This document shows, in pieces, positions 55,258 to 64,000 of a DNA stretch of 64,000 nucleotides. The notes below the pieces were generated by a model, which was given only the letters and a program-made list of their open reading frames with translations, ran no database searches and was not told the DNA's origin. The number at the start of each line of letters is the position of its first letter. Within the stretch, counting starts at the first letter, position 1. Source of the stretch: Beijerinckiaceae bacterium (lineage in GTDB: Bacteria > Pseudomonadota > Alphaproteobacteria > Rhizobiales > Beijerinckiaceae); the NCBI GenBank assembly GCA_027531565.1, contig JAPZSB010000007.1, forward strand, positions 620,001 to 684,000, read 5' to 3'. The translations under genes and the position numbers were made by a program.

Positions 55258-56424
55258 ATGACGCCCTCCGTTCCCTCCCGCGCGGTATCGATGACCGCCG
55301 AGCTTGTCCGCTGCGCCTCGGTGACCCCCGAGGAAGGCGGCGCACTCGGACTGATCGAAACCTGGCTCAAACCCTATGGCTTCGAGATCCATCGCCCGGT
55401 CTTCCAGACCGAAGGCCATTACGCCGTCGAGAATCTCTATGCGCGGATCGGCTCGGGCGCACCGTGCCTTGTCTTTGCCGGCCATACCGATGTGGTGCCG
55501 CCCGGTGATCTCGGGGGCTGGTCCCGGCCGCCCTTCTCCGGAGAAATCGCTGACGGCGCGGTCTGGGGGCGCGGGGCCAGTGACATGAAGTCCGGTATCG
55601 CCGCCGCAATCGCCGCCGTGCTGGATCATCTCGATGCGCATGGCACACCGGCCACGGGTTCGATCGCCTTCCTGATCACGGGCGACGAGGAGGCCGACGC
55701 CGTCGATGGCACGGTCCGGCTGCTCGAATGGGCCAAGGCGCGTGGCGAGGTGTTCAGCGCCTGCGTGCTGGGCGAGCCGACCAATCCCGAGGCAATGGGG
55801 GACATGGTCAAGATCGGCCGGCGGGGCTCGCTGTCGGGAGGCCTGTTCGTGGACGGGGTACAGGGGCATGTGGCCTACCCCGATCTCGCGCGGAATCCGA
55901 TTGACGGGCTGATGCGGCTGATGGCGGCGCTCAAGGAGCCGCTGGATGCCGGCACGCCGCATTTCCTGCCGTCAAATCTCGAATTCACGGCGCTGGATTG
56001 CGGCAATGCTGCCCGGAATGTCATTCCCGCCCGGGCCGGCGTGAAGTTCAACATCCGCTTCAATGATCTCTGGACGAGCCAGACTCTCGGCGCGGAATTG
56101 CGCCGCCGGCTGGCCGGCGTCAACGATGCACCAAGCTACGAACTGACGCTGCTTTCGACCAATGCCGAGGCCTTCATCACCGAGCCGGGGCCCTTCGTCG
56201 ATCTGGTGGTGGGGGCGATCGAAGCGGAAACCGGGCGGCGGCCCGTGCTCTCGACCACAGGTGGCACCTCGGATGCCCGGTTCATCCAGGCCTATTGCCC
56301 GGTGATCGAGTTCGGCGTGGTCGGCAAGACCATGCACAAGGTCAACGAGAATGCGGCAATCGCCGATATCGACTGTCTCACGGCGGTCTATGGCCGTGTG
56401 ATCGCCCGGTTTCTCGGCGGCTGA
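55258..56424 (+). CDS. dapE: Succinyl-diaminopimelate desuccinylase
   Basis: Di-zinc M20 peptidase that removes succinate from N-succinyl-LL-diaminopimelate in lysine and peptidoglycan synthesis. The 388-residue protein has metal-binding FAGHTDVVPPGD near residue 80, GRGASDMKSGIAAA, the catalytic ITGDEEADAVDG and a C-terminal metal His in GKTMHKVNENA. It begins three bases after the Anbu stop and may be cotranscribed with that operon, while the convergent rmuC lies downstream. Confidence 0.96.
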   Translation: MTPSVPSRAVSMTAELVRCASVTPEEGGALGLIETWLKPYGFEIHRPVFQTEGHYAVENLYARIGSGAPCLVFAGHTDVVPPGDLGGWSRPPFSGEIADGAVWGRGASDMKSGIAAAIAAVLDHLDAHGTPATGSIAFLITGDEEADAVDGTVRLLEWAKARGEVFSACVLGEPTNPEAMGDMVKIGRRGSLSGGLFVDGVQGHVAYPDLARNPIDGLMRLMAALKEPLDAGTPHFLPSNLEFTALDCGNAARNVIPARAGVKFNIRFNDLWTSQTLGAELRRRLAGVNDAPSYELTLLSTNAEAFITEPGPFVDLVVGAIEAETGRRPVLSTTGGTSDARFIQAYCPVIEFGVVGKTMHKVNENAAIADIDCLTAVYGRVIARFLGG

Positions 56425-56454
56425 CGGGCTGTCTTCGCAGCGCAGGAGACCGGC

Positions 56455-57702
56455 TCAGATCACGTTACGCAAACGCGGCTCGCCACCCTCCTCGCGCGGG
56501 GAAGCCGGGAGGTTCGGCTGCTCGAATTCGAGGCTCTCGATCCGCTGTCCGCGCCGGTTGACCTTCTCGGACGAGACGAGGATGCCCTGCACATCCTCCT
56601 GCGCCTGCCGGAAATGCTGCTCCAGCTTGCCGGCCCTCTCCGTCAGCCTCCGGACATCCTCGAGCAGCTTGCCGAGTTCGGACTGGATGACCCGCGCCTG
56701 CTCCCGCACGGCGGCATCGCGGACGATGGATTGGGCGACCTGGATTGCCATCATCAGCAGCGAGGGCGAAACGATCAGGATCCGCGCGCGGTGGGCCTTC
56801 TGGATCACGTCGTCAAAATGCTCGCCGAGATCGGCATAGATCGCCTCCGAGGGGACGAAGAGCATCGCGATATCCTGCGTCTCGCCGGGGATCAGGTATT
56901 TGCCGGCAATATCCCGGAGATGGTTGCCCAGATCGGTCCGGACCTGCTTTTCGGCCTGCGCGCGCTGCTCGTCCGTGCGGGCCTCGCGCAGGAGCACGAA
57001 GGCTTCCAGCGGGAACTTGGCATCGACGACGAGGGGCCGGTCATCCCCAGGCAAAAGGATGGTGCAATCCGGCCGGGAGCGGTTCGACAGGGTCGGCTGG
57101 AAGGCATAGGCGGAGGCCGGCAGGGCGTCACGAACAATGGCTTCCATCCGCCCCTGCCCATAGGCGCCGCGGGCCTGCTTGTTCTGGAGCACGTCCTTGA
57201 GGCTCAGGACCTCGCTCGTCAGCCCCTTGAGATCGGCCTGGGCGGCATCGATCACGGCCAGCCTTTCCTGCAGCTTCGCCAGCGATTCCTGGCTTCGCTG
57301 GGCGGTTTCCGTCAGGCTGGAGGCCATGCTGTGGCGGACCGAATCCATCCGCTCGCTGACCAGCCTCGCGAGATCGGCCTGTCGGGTCCCGAGGATCTCG
57401 GCCAGGGTCTGCATCCGCCCGGTCATCTCGGATTGCAGGCGGTTGATCGACTCGACCTTGTCATCCAGTTCCCGCTGGCGTTCCTCTTCCCGCGCGAGGG
57501 CGACAAGCCGCTCGCGCCGGTGACGGATACCCGCAAGCACCTGCGCCAGCACGAGGCACAGGACGAGCACGACCGCCGCCACAAGGGCATGCAGCAACGT
57601 CACAGCCTGGTTGCCCAGAAGAAAGAGCGTCACATCCACGATGGGTCCCGGGAATCGTTCGACAGGAACAAAAAATGAACATGTTGACCGGGCCCTCGTC
57701 AA
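56455..57702 (-). CDS. rmuC: DNA recombination protein RmuC
   Basis: A 415-residue membrane-anchored protein that limits inverted-repeat recombination. An N-terminal hydrophobic segment ([20 protein letters not shown]) is followed by a long coiled coil ([20 protein letters not shown] to about residue 160) and the C-terminal nuclease-like RmuC domain with [37 protein letters not shown] and [15 protein letters not shown]. The start is uncertain: ATG 57702 adds ~20 residues before GTG 57639, which begins just ahead of the membrane segment. It is convergent with dapE and divergent from def. Confidence 0.92.
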   Translation of the reverse strand: MTRARSTCSFFVPVERFPGPIVDVTLFLLGNQAVTLLHALVAAVVLVLCLVLAQVLAGIRHRRERLVALAREEERQRELDDKVESINRLQSEMTGRMQTLAEILGTRQADLARLVSERMDSVRHSMASSLTETAQRSQESLAKLQERLAVIDAAQADLKGLTSEVLSLKDVLQNKQARGAYGQGRMEAIVRDALPASAYAFQPTLSNRSRPDCTILLPGDDRPLVVDAKFPLEAFVLLREARTDEQRAQAEKQVRTDLGNHLRDIAGKYLIPGETQDIAMLFVPSEAIYADLGEHFDDVIQKAHRARILIVSPSLLMMAIQVAQSIVRDAAVREQARVIQSELGKLLEDVRRLTERAGKLEQHFRQAQEDVQGILVSSEKVNRRGQRIESLEFEQPNLPASPREEGGEPRLRNVI

Positions 57703-57732
57703 TGCCTATGTGGACGGCAAAGAGAGTTATCC

Positions 57733-58254
57733 ATGGCCGTCCGACCCCTTGTCATTGTCCCCGACGCGCAGCTGCGCCTGATCTCGAGCCCGGTTGCGGA
57801 TGCCGACCGCGAGCTGCGCCTTCTGGTCGATGACATGTTCGCCACGATGTACGATGCGCCGGGGATCGGCCTTGCCGCGATCCAGATCGGGGTCCCGCGC
57901 CGTGTGGTCACGATCGACCTCGCCCGGAAGGAAGAGGCCGCGCAGCCGCTGGTCCTGATCAATCCGGAGATCGTGTGGTCGTCGGAGGAGCGCCGCGAGA
58001 TGGAGGAGGGGTGCCTCTCCATCCCCGAATATTACGAGGCGGTGGAACGGCCGGACAAGATCCGCGTGCAGTATCAGGATGTCGATCTGAAGCCGAAGGT
58101 CCTCGAGGCCGACGGATTGCTGGCCACCTGCATCCAGCATGAGGTCGACCATCTCAACGGCGTCCTGTTCATCGACTATCTCTCGAAGCTCAAGCGCGAC
58201 CGGGTGCTCAAGAAATTCACCAAGCAGGCCAAGCTCAAGGAGCCTGAGGCGTGA
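57733..58254 (+). CDS. def: Peptide deformylase
   Basis: Fe2+ hydrolase that removes the formyl group from nascent proteins. The 173-residue sequence has the three family motifs in order: [23 protein letters not shown] with the metal Cys, and [14 protein letters not shown] with the HExxH site. It opens the def-fmt-truA operon and overlaps fmt by four bases. Confidence 0.98.
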   Translation: MAVRPLVIVPDAQLRLISSPVADADRELRLLVDDMFATMYDAPGIGLAAIQIGVPRRVVTIDLARKEEAAQPLVLINPEIVWSSEERREMEEGCLSIPEYYEAVERPDKIRVQYQDVDLKPKVLEADGLLATCIQHEVDHLNGVLFIDYLSKLKRDRVLKKFTKQAKLKEPEA

Positions 58255-59201
58255 GCCTGCGCGTCGTCTTCATGGGCACCCCGGATTTCGCGGTGCCTAC
58301 CCTGACCGAGATCATCGGGCAGGGCCATGAGGTTGTCGCTGTCTACACACGCGCCCCGGCGCCCGGCGGCAGGCGGGGTCTCGACCTGGTCGAAAGCCCT
58401 GTCCATCGCTGCGCCAACGGGTTCGGCATCCCCGTGCTGACGCCGAAGTCGCTTCGGAACCCGGACGCGCAGGCCATGTTCGCGGCGCATCGCGCCGATG
58501 TCGCGGTGGTTGTGGCCTATGGCCTCATCCTGCCGAAGCCGATCCTCGATGCGCCGGAACTGGGCTGCCTCAACCTGCATGGTTCGCTGCTCCCGCGGTG
58601 GCGTGGCGCGGCCCCGATCCACCGCGCCATCATGGCCGGCGATCGCGAGACCGGTGTCATGGTGATGCGCATGGACGAGGGGCTCGACACCGGCCCGGTT
58701 GCAATGGTCGAGCGAATTGCCATCGGCCCCGACATGAATACCGGCCAGTTGCATGACCGGATGCGGGTGATCGGCGCTGACCTGATGGCCCGGGCGCTTG
58801 CCGCGCTGGAGCGGGGCTCGCTGGGCTTCCAGCCGCAGGCAGAGACCGGCGTGACCTACGCGCACAAGATCAGCAAGGCCGAATGCCGGATCGATTTCTC
58901 GGCCGACAGCCAGAGCGTGCACAACCAGATCCGCGGGCTGTTCCCGTTTCCCGGCGCCTATCTCGAACTCGACTGGGGCGCGGGGCCGAAGCGCGTCAAG
59001 GTCATCCGGGCGAGACCGGTCGCTGGCGCCGGCGCGCCGGGAACGGTGCTCGATGACGCGCTCACCATCGCCTGCGGCGAGGGCGCGGTGCAGCTCCTCG
59101 AGGTCCAGCCCGCCGGCAAGAGCCCGATGAGCGCGACGGAATTCCTGCGCGGCGCGGCTGTCGGGGCCGGACTTCGGGCATTGGCCGGGCCGGCAGCGTG
59201 A
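58251..59201 (+). CDS. fmt: Methionyl-tRNA formyltransferase
   Basis: Formylates initiator Met-tRNA, the partner reaction of def. The 316-residue protein has [15 protein letters not shown] at the N terminus, the formyl-donor site [20 protein letters not shown] with catalytic His and a later Asp in [12 protein letters not shown], and the C-terminal OB-like domain ([16 protein letters not shown]). It overlaps def and lies one base before truA. Confidence 0.98.
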   Translation: MSLRVVFMGTPDFAVPTLTEIIGQGHEVVAVYTRAPAPGGRRGLDLVESPVHRCANGFGIPVLTPKSLRNPDAQAMFAAHRADVAVVVAYGLILPKPILDAPELGCLNLHGSLLPRWRGAAPIHRAIMAGDRETGVMVMRMDEGLDTGPVAMVERIAIGPDMNTGQLHDRMRVIGADLMARALAALERGSLGFQPQAETGVTYAHKISKAECRIDFSADSQSVHNQIRGLFPFPGAYLELDWGAGPKRVKVIRARPVAGAGAPGTVLDDALTIACGEGAVQLLEVQPAGKSPMSATEFLRGAAVGAGLRALAGPAA

Positions 59202-59202
59202 C

Positions 59203-59967
59203 ATGCCGCGCTTCCGGCTGCTGATCGAGTATTTCGGTGCGCCTTACCACGGCTGGCAGAGCCAGGCTGGCGGCCGCACGGTTCAGGATGCGATCGAGCG
59301 GATGATCGGCAAGCTCGGCGAGCCGCCGGTCCGCATCATCTGTGCCGGCCGCACGGATGCCGGCGTGCATGCGCTCGGGCAGGTCGCCCATGTCACGCTG
59401 ACCAAGCCCTGGCGCCCGGATACGTTGCGTGACGCGCTCAACGCGCATCTGGCCCAGGGTGGCGAGAGCGTCGCCATTCTGGACGCGGCAGAGGTCCCGG
59501 ATTCCTTCGATGCCCGGCTGAGCGCGATCCGGCGGCATTACCGCTACCGGATCCTCAACCGTCGCGCACCCTCGGCGCTTGACCGCCAGCGGGTCTGGCA
59601 CGTCGCCCGGCCGCTTGATGCGGGCCGGATGCATGAGGCGGCGCAGATGATCCTCGGCAAGCACGATTTCACGACGTTCCGCGCTTCATCCTGCCAGGCC
59701 AACAGCCCTGTCCGGACGCTGGAGCGGCTGGACGTGCAGGACCATGGCGAGGAGATCCATGTCCTCGCCAGTGCCCGCTCGTTCCTGCATCACCAGGTGC
59801 GCTCGATGGTCGGCTCGCTGGCGCGGGTCGGCCATGGCGTGTGGCCGGTCGAAGCCATGCGCGAGGCTCTCGACGCGCGCGACCGGGCCCGCTGCGGGCC
59901 CGTCGCTCCGCCCGACGGCCTGTATTTCCTCGCCGTTGACTATCCCGAGGACGCGTTCAGCCGGTAA
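59203..59967 (+). CDS. truA: tRNA pseudouridine(38-40) synthase TruA
   Basis: Modifies uridines 38-40 of tRNA anticodon stems. The 254-residue protein has the start [20 protein letters not shown], the catalytic Asp in [18 protein letters not shown] near residue 52, and the C-terminal [18 protein letters not shown]. It is the last gene of def-fmt-truA and its 3' end overlaps the convergent argB by 11 bases. Confidence 0.97.
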   Translation: MPRFRLLIEYFGAPYHGWQSQAGGRTVQDAIERMIGKLGEPPVRIICAGRTDAGVHALGQVAHVTLTKPWRPDTLRDALNAHLAQGGESVAILDAAEVPDSFDARLSAIRRHYRYRILNRRAPSALDRQRVWHVARPLDAGRMHEAAQMILGKHDFTTFRASSCQANSPVRTLERLDVQDHGEEIHVLASARSFLHHQVRSMVGSLARVGHGVWPVEAMREALDARDRARCGPVAPPDGLYFLAVDYPEDAFSR

Positions 59968-60853
59968 TCAGCGTGCCGGCGCCATGCTCGGTCAGCAATT
60001 CGAGCAGCACGGCATGCGGGACCTTGCCATCGAGGATAACCACGCCCTCGACGCCCTGCTCGATCGCATAGATGCAGGTCTCGATCTTCGGGATCATGCC
60101 GCCCGTCACCGTGCCATCGGCGATGAGGCGCCGGCATTCATCGACCGTGAGCTGCGGGATGAGCTTCTTGTCCTTGTCGAGCACGCCCGGCACATCGGTG
60201 AGAAGGAGCAGGCGCTTCGCCCGCATGGCCCCGGCAATCGCGCCGGCGAACGTGTCGGCATTGACATTGTAGGTCTCGGAATCCTCGCCGATGGCGACAG
60301 GGGCGAGAACCGGAATCAGCTCGGCCTTCAGCACGGCATCGAGCACCGTGCGGTCCACCTTGTGCGGATCGCCGACAAAGCCGAGATCCAGCTCGCGCTC
60401 GATCAGCGAATCCGGGTCACGGACGGTGCGCGTGAGCTTCCGCGCGGTGACCATCTTGCCGTCCTTGCCGCAGAGGCCGATCGCCTTGCCACCCTCGGCC
60501 GCGATCCAGCCGACAATCTGCTTGTTGATCGAGCCGGCGAGAACCATCTCGACCACCTCGACCGTGGCGCGATCGGTGACGCGGAGGCCGCCCTGGAACT
60601 CGCTCTTGATTCCGAGCTTGTCGAGCATCTTGCCGATCTGCGGTCCGCCGCCATGCACGACGATCGGCTTCACGCCCTGCAATTCGAGCAGGACAACGTC
60701 CTCGGCGAAATCCTCCGCCGCGGCACGGTCGCCCATGGCATGGCCACCATACTTGATGACCACGACTTCCTGATCATAGCGCTGCATGAAAGGCAGCGCC
60801 TGGCTGATCACTTCCGCGCGGACATGCACATCGGGCAGGGCTTTTTCGGACAT
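59957..60853 (-). CDS. argB: Acetylglutamate kinase
   Basis: Phosphorylates N-acetylglutamate, the second step and usual control point of arginine synthesis. The 298-residue protein has [12 protein letters not shown] near residue 30, [13 protein letters not shown] near residue 60, [11 protein letters not shown] and PVIATLG-type [21 protein letters not shown], followed by [13 protein letters not shown]. It is the last gene of the leftward yidC-engB-DUF423-argB run. The other arginine genes in the window, argF and argD, are 37 kb away. Confidence 0.97.
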   Translation of the reverse strand: MSEKALPDVHVRAEVISQALPFMQRYDQEVVVIKYGGHAMGDRAAAEDFAEDVVLLELQGVKPIVVHGGGPQIGKMLDKLGIKSEFQGGLRVTDRATVEVVEMVLAGSINKQIVGWIAAEGGKAIGLCGKDGKMVTARKLTRTVRDPDSLIERELDLGFVGDPHKVDRTVLDAVLKAELIPVLAPVAIGEDSETYNVNADTFAGAIAGAMRAKRLLLLTDVPGVLDKDKKLIPQLTVDECRRLIADGTVTGGMIPKIETCIYAIEQGVEGVVILDGKVPHAVLLELLTEHGAGTLITG

Positions 60854-60933
60854 GACGGCACTCTCCGCGCGTGAGGAACGGGGCCTTCTTTAGGCAATGC
60901 CGAAGGCCGGCTCAACCGTCCGCCCACAAAAAA

Positions 60934-61296
60934 TCAACGGCGCAGCCGCCAGACCGAAAGGACAAGGCCAGCCCAGGCGAGGATGAGCATCACGCCGCCG
61001 GCCGGCGCCGCGCCGGGAAAGAGGCGCGTGCCGAGAAACACGCGGGCCGCGAGATCGCCGCAAAACAGGGCGAGCCCCAGCATCCAGCCCAGCGCGACGC
61101 CCGAAAACAGCGGTCCGGAGAGCTGCCCCTGCCCGGCCAGGGCCGCGAGCGCGAGGAAGGCGGCGCCATGGATCATCAGGAACAGGCCCGCCGTGCCGAG
61201 CGAGGCGCCACCGGGATAATGGGCGCCCATGGCCGAGAGGGCGATGCCCGATGCGCCCGACAGGCCGGCGAGGGCGAGCGCGAGGCGCGGTCTCAT
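60934..61296 (-). CDS. DUF423 family membrane protein
   Basis: A 120-residue protein with about four hydrophobic segments, starting RLALALAGLSGASGIALSAM and including the conserved GAHYPGG, LMIHGAAFLALAAL and LGWMLGLALFCGDLAARVFL patterns of the DUF423/YwdK family. Function is unknown. Its start overlaps the engB stop by four bases and argB begins 80 bases downstream. Confidence 0.9.
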   Translation of the reverse strand: MRPRLALALAGLSGASGIALSAMGAHYPGGASLGTAGLFLMIHGAAFLALAALAGQGQLSGPLFSGVALGWMLGLALFCGDLAARVFLGTRLFPGAAPAGGVMLILAWAGLVLSVWRLRR

Positions 61297-61967
61297 TCCA
61301 GCGCCCAGCCGGGAAGCTGGTGGCGGTCATGGAGAAGCCGCGCGAGGCTGGCGCGCAGGGTTTCGATGCCCATCCCGGTCTTGCTGGAGGTGAGGATGAT
61401 CTCCGGATGGGCCGCGGCCTTCTTCCGCAGGATCTCCCGGATCGCGGAGACACGCTGCTCGGCCTCGCGGGCCGAAAGGGCATCCGCCTTGGTCAGGATC
61501 AGCTGGAAGGAGACCGCCGCCTTGCTCAGGGTTTCGAGCACCGGATCATCGGTGTCCTTCAGCCCGTGCCGGGCATCGATCAGCAGAAGGACGCGGGCCA
61601 GTTCGACACGGCCGCGGAGGTAATGATGGATCAGCCCGGTCCAGGCCGAGACCTTCTCCTTGCCGACGGCGGCATAGCCATAGCCCGGCATGTCGACGAT
61701 CGAGAAGGCCCCGGCAATATCAAAGAAATTGAGTTCCTGCGTCCGGCCCGGCGTATTCGAGGTGCGGGCCAGCCCGTTCCGCCCCGTCAAGGCATTGATC
61801 AGCGACGACTTGCCGACATTCGACCGTCCGGCAAAGGCGATCTCGAGTCCGCGCGGCGGCGGCAGGCCATCTTTCTTCGCAGCAGCCCAGTAGAAGCTGC
61901 AGTCGCGGGCGAAAAGGCGCCGTCCGGCTTCGGTGAAATCCGGCTCGTCCGGCTGGTCCATGCTCAT
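61293..61967 (-). CDS. engB: Ribosome-biogenesis GTP-binding protein EngB/YsxC
   Basis: Essential small GTPase required for large-subunit assembly and cell division, 224 residues. The G motifs are present: G1 [21 protein letters not shown]3 [15 protein letters not shown]4 ILTKADAL and the SSKTGMGIE motif. The N-terminal extension of about 40 residues is common in Alphaproteobacteria. It overlaps the upstream acetyltransferase and the downstream DUF423 gene by four bases each. Confidence 0.97.
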   Translation of the reverse strand: MSMDQPDEPDFTEAGRRLFARDCSFYWAAAKKDGLPPPRGLEIAFAGRSNVGKSSLINALTGRNGLARTSNTPGRTQELNFFDIAGAFSIVDMPGYGYAAVGKEKVSAWTGLIHHYLRGRVELARVLLLIDARHGLKDTDDPVLETLSKAAVSFQLILTKADALSAREAEQRVSAIREILRKKAAAHPEIILTSSKTGMGIETLRASLARLLHDRHQLPGWALE

Positions 61968-62611
61968 GGTGCGATCTCCTTCGCGGCGGCGCGCAGCATG
62001 GCGATATCACTTCCCCGGATCGCCGCGACATGGCGCATGATCTGCTCGACCGGCCAGTCCCACCAGCGGATCTCCAGCAGGGCTTCAATGGTCGAACTGT
62101 CGAACCGCCGGCGTGTCTCCCGTGCGGGATTGCCGACCACGATCGCATAGGGCGCGACATCCCGTGCAACCACGGCATGGGCGCCGATGATGGCGCCGTC
62201 GCCGACGCGGACGCCTGGCATGATCACCGCCTCGCGGCCGATCCAGACATCATTGCCGATGATCGTGTCGCCGCGGGGAGGATCTCCCTCGGCGCCCAGC
62301 GGCTCATCCGGCACGAAGCCGAACGTGCCGAACGGAAAGGTTGAAAAGCCTCCCATCGGATGGTTGGCCCCGTTCATGATGAACTGTGCGCCCTGGGCGA
62401 TGGCAACGAACCTGCCGATCACCAGCCGGTCGCCGACAAAGTCGAAATGATAGCGGACGCAACGCGCGACAAAATGCTCCGGCCCGCGCGAGTCGTCGTA
62501 ATAGCTGAAATCGCCGACCTCGATCCGGGGGTCGTTGACGATCGCCCGGAGATAGGCCGTGCCATGCCAGCCCGGCAGGGGGTTGCGTTGCAGCGGATCG
62601 GGAATGCGCAT
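61964..62611 (-). CDS. Hexapeptide-repeat O-acetyltransferase, Vat/CatB family
   Basis: A 215-residue left-handed beta-helix acetyltransferase related to the xenobiotic (streptogramin A / chloramphenicol) acetyltransferases. Landmarks are [12 protein letters not shown] at the N terminus, [19 protein letters not shown] with the catalytic-region His, and [20 protein letters not shown] followed by [13 protein letters not shown]. The family also includes housekeeping sugar or amino-acid acetyltransferases, so resistance should not be assumed. It lies between yidC and engB with a four-base engB overlap. Confidence 0.9.
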   Translation of the reverse strand: MRIPDPLQRNPLPGWHGTAYLRAIVNDPRIEVGDFSYYDDSRGPEHFVARCVRYHFDFVGDRLVIGRFVAIAQGAQFIMNGANHPMGGFSTFPFGTFGFVPDEPLGAEGDPPRGDTIIGNDVWIGREAVIMPGVRVGDGAIIGAHAVVARDVAPYAIVVGNPARETRRRFDSSTIEALLEIRWWDWPVEQIMRHVAAIRGSDIAMLRAAAKEIAP

Positions 62612-62635
62612 GCCGGCCTCCCGGAACCGGCGGGG

Positions 62636-64000
62636 TCAGCCCCGCCGGAACGTGCCCTTGAGGTTGTCCCAGAGCTCGATCTTGGTGCCCATCTTCTTCA
62701 TGATCAGATATTGCTGGGCCACCGAGAGGATGTTGTTCCAGGCCCAGTAGATCACGAGACCGGCCGGGAACGAGCCGAGCATGAAGGTGAAGATCACCGG
62801 CATCCAGGCAAACATCGTCTTCTGGATCGGATCCGTCGGTTCGGGGTTCATCTTCATCTGGACCCACATCGTGATGCCCATGATGATCGGCCAGATGCCG
62901 AGATGGAACAGCGATGGCGGGGTGAAGGGCAGCAGCCCGAACAGGTTGAACAGGTTCGTCGGATCCTGGGCCGAGAGGTCCTTGATCCAGCCGAAGAAGG
63001 GCGCATGCCGCATCTCGATGGTGACGAACAGCACCTTGTAGAGGGCGAAGAAGACCGGGATCTGGATCAGGACCGGCAGACAGCCGGCCATCGGATTGAT
63101 CTTCTCCTTCTTGTACAGCTCCATCATCGCCTGCTGCTGCTTCATCTTGTCATCGGCGAAGCGATCGCGGATGGCGAGCATTTCCGGCTGCACGGCCTTC
63201 ATCTTGGCCATGGATTCGTAGGACTTGTTGGCCAGCGGGAAGAAGAGCAGCTTGATCAGGACGGTGACGATCAGGATCGTGACGCCGAAATTCCCGATCA
63301 GGTGGAACACCTTGTCCATCACCCAGAACATCGGCTTGGTGATGAAGTAGAACCAGCCCCAGTCGATCATCAGGTCGAAATTCTTGACGCCGAAGGCATC
63401 ACCATAGCCATTGATGGCATTGACTTCCTTGGCTCCGGCGAACAGCCGGATCGTGCTCTCGATGCCGGCGCCGGGCGCCACCTGCTGCGCTTCGGTGATG
63501 GCCGCCGATTCATAGACCGGATCGTTGCCATTCGCACCGAAGGCCGCCGAGAAGGGCTTCTTCTGGTCGGGGATCAGGGCCGAGGCCCAGTATTTCTCGG
63601 TAAGGCCCAGCCAGCCGCCCTCGCTGCGGGCGAAGGTCTTGGACTTGTCCTTGCGGATCGAGTCGAAACTGACTTCCTGCAGCTTGTCGGCGACATAGCC
63701 GATCAGGCCTTCATGCAGGATGTAGAAGCCGAGGACGGTCGGCGTGCCCTTCCGCGTCACGCGGCCGTAGTTCTGGAGCGACACGGCGGTCGCGCCGTTG
63801 TTGCGCACGGAATCGGTGATCGTGAAGAGGTACTTGTCATCCACCTCGATCCGGCGGGTGAAGACGAGGCCCTGGCCGTTATCATAGGTCAGCGTCAGCG
63901 GCGTGCCGGGTTTCAGGACATCACCGGAGGGCTGCCACTGCGTGTTCTCGTTCGGAAGGTTCTGCCCGCCCAGCCAGCCGAAATCGGCGAAATAGGCATC
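62636..64000 (-). CDS. yidC: Membrane protein insertase YidC (N-terminal end outside window)
   Basis: Inserts proteins into the inner membrane, alone or with Sec. The window holds about 454 C-terminal residues; the frame is open to the right edge, so the first codons and the first membrane span lie outside. Seen are the periplasmic domain ([36 protein letters not shown]), the first pore helix region [20 protein letters not shown], the cytoplasmic hairpin [40 protein letters not shown] and the C-terminal spans ending before [16 protein letters not shown]. It leads the leftward run with the acetyltransferase and engB. Confidence 0.97.
   Translation of the reverse strand, partial: DAYFADFGWLGGQNLPNENTQWQPSGDVLKPGTPLTLTYDNGQGLVFTRRIEVDDKYLFTITDSVRNNGATAVSLQNYGRVTRKGTPTVLGFYILHEGLIGYVADKLQEVSFDSIRKDKSKTFARSEGGWLGLTEKYWASALIPDQKKPFSAAFGANGNDPVYESAAITEAQQVAPGAGIESTIRLFAGAKEVNAINGYGDAFGVKNFDLMIDWGWFYFITKPMFWVMDKVFHLIGNFGVTILIVTVLIKLLFFPLANKSYESMAKMKAVQPEMLAIRDRFADDKMKQQQAMMELYKKEKINPMAGCLPVLIQIPVFFALYKVLFVTIEMRHAPFFGWIKDLSAQDPTNLFNLFGLLPFTPPSLFHLGIWPIIMGITMWVQMKMNPEPTDPIQKTMFAWMPVIFTFMLGSFPAGLVIYWAWNNILSVAQQYLIMKKMGTKIELWDNLKGTFRRG

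Noticed and set aside
60882-60908. Inverted repeat GGCCTTC / GAAGGCC upstream of argB as a terminator
   Set aside because: The 13-base loop is long and no T-run follows on the minus strand.
61964-62611. Calling the acetyltransferase an antibiotic-resistance gene
   Set aside because: The fold family includes many housekeeping enzymes and the gene is embedded in a core operon; sequence alone does not show drug specificity.

Overview
This window is a G+C-rich chromosomal segment of an alphaproteobacterium, most likely in the order Hyphomicrobiales (Rhizobiales). The evidence is the cell-cycle regulator GcrA with GANTC sites upstream, a class I lysyl-tRNA synthetase, pyruvate phosphate dikinase, the long dCTP deaminase, the block apaG-hslO-argF-argD-gcrA, the def-fmt-truA group beside a dapE gene, and the order yidC-(acetyltransferase)-engB-DUF423-argB. 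I see no insertion sequence, prophage, CRISPR array or rRNA operon. It reads as core chromosome carrying several accessory modules.

Layout. 1-11.3 kb: the tail of an unidentified gene, lysK with an amino-acid-type binding protein, ppdK, a SleB-type cell-wall hydrolase, a secreted repeat protein, and a nadA-nadB-nadC operon preceded by a dyad that could be a NAD-pathway operator. 11.4-19.6 kb: a membrane glycosyltransferase, a TrhA/hemolysin III protein, a TctC-type binding protein, a DUF1932 dehydrogenase, a lone spore-coat-U-domain protein, tRNA-Gly(CCC), a single-domain voltage-gated channel, dCTP deaminase and apaG. 19.6-23.8 kb: hslO, argF, argD and gcrA. 23.8-32.8 kb: the complete phosphate regulon in the order (UPF0104) phoR-pstS-pstC-pstA-pstB-phoU-phoB, with a Pho box in front of pstS.

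33-44.2 kb is a thiosulfate-oxidation (Sox) island. A leftward arm carries soxA, soxX, DUF3422, soxS, soxR and a YeeE/YedE transporter. A rightward arm carries soxY, soxZ, soxB, soxC, soxD, a small cytochrome c and the flavoprotein soxF. Together they encode periplasmic oxidation of thiosulfate bound to the SoxYZ carrier, with uptake, a thioredoxin-like protein and a repressor whose two cysteines have the persulfide-sensor spacing. Two multi-domain histidine kinases (44.3-48.3 kb) stand next to the island and are divergently transcribed.

48.3-64 kb: a prmB-type methyltransferase, a glutaryl-CoA dehydrogenase, then the five-gene run ATP-grasp / alpha-E / transglutaminase-like / Anbu proteasome-like peptidase / dapE, followed by rmuC, def-fmt-truA, argB, DUF423, engB, a hexapeptide acetyltransferase and yidC, which runs off the right edge. 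The least understood module is the ATP-grasp/alpha-E/transglutaminase/Anbu operon. The other items most worth a second look are a channel with a TFDDWSN selectivity filter, a possible terminator in the argD leader, a short SoxD followed by a separate monohaem cytochrome, and hairpins placed between genes whose products are needed in different amounts.
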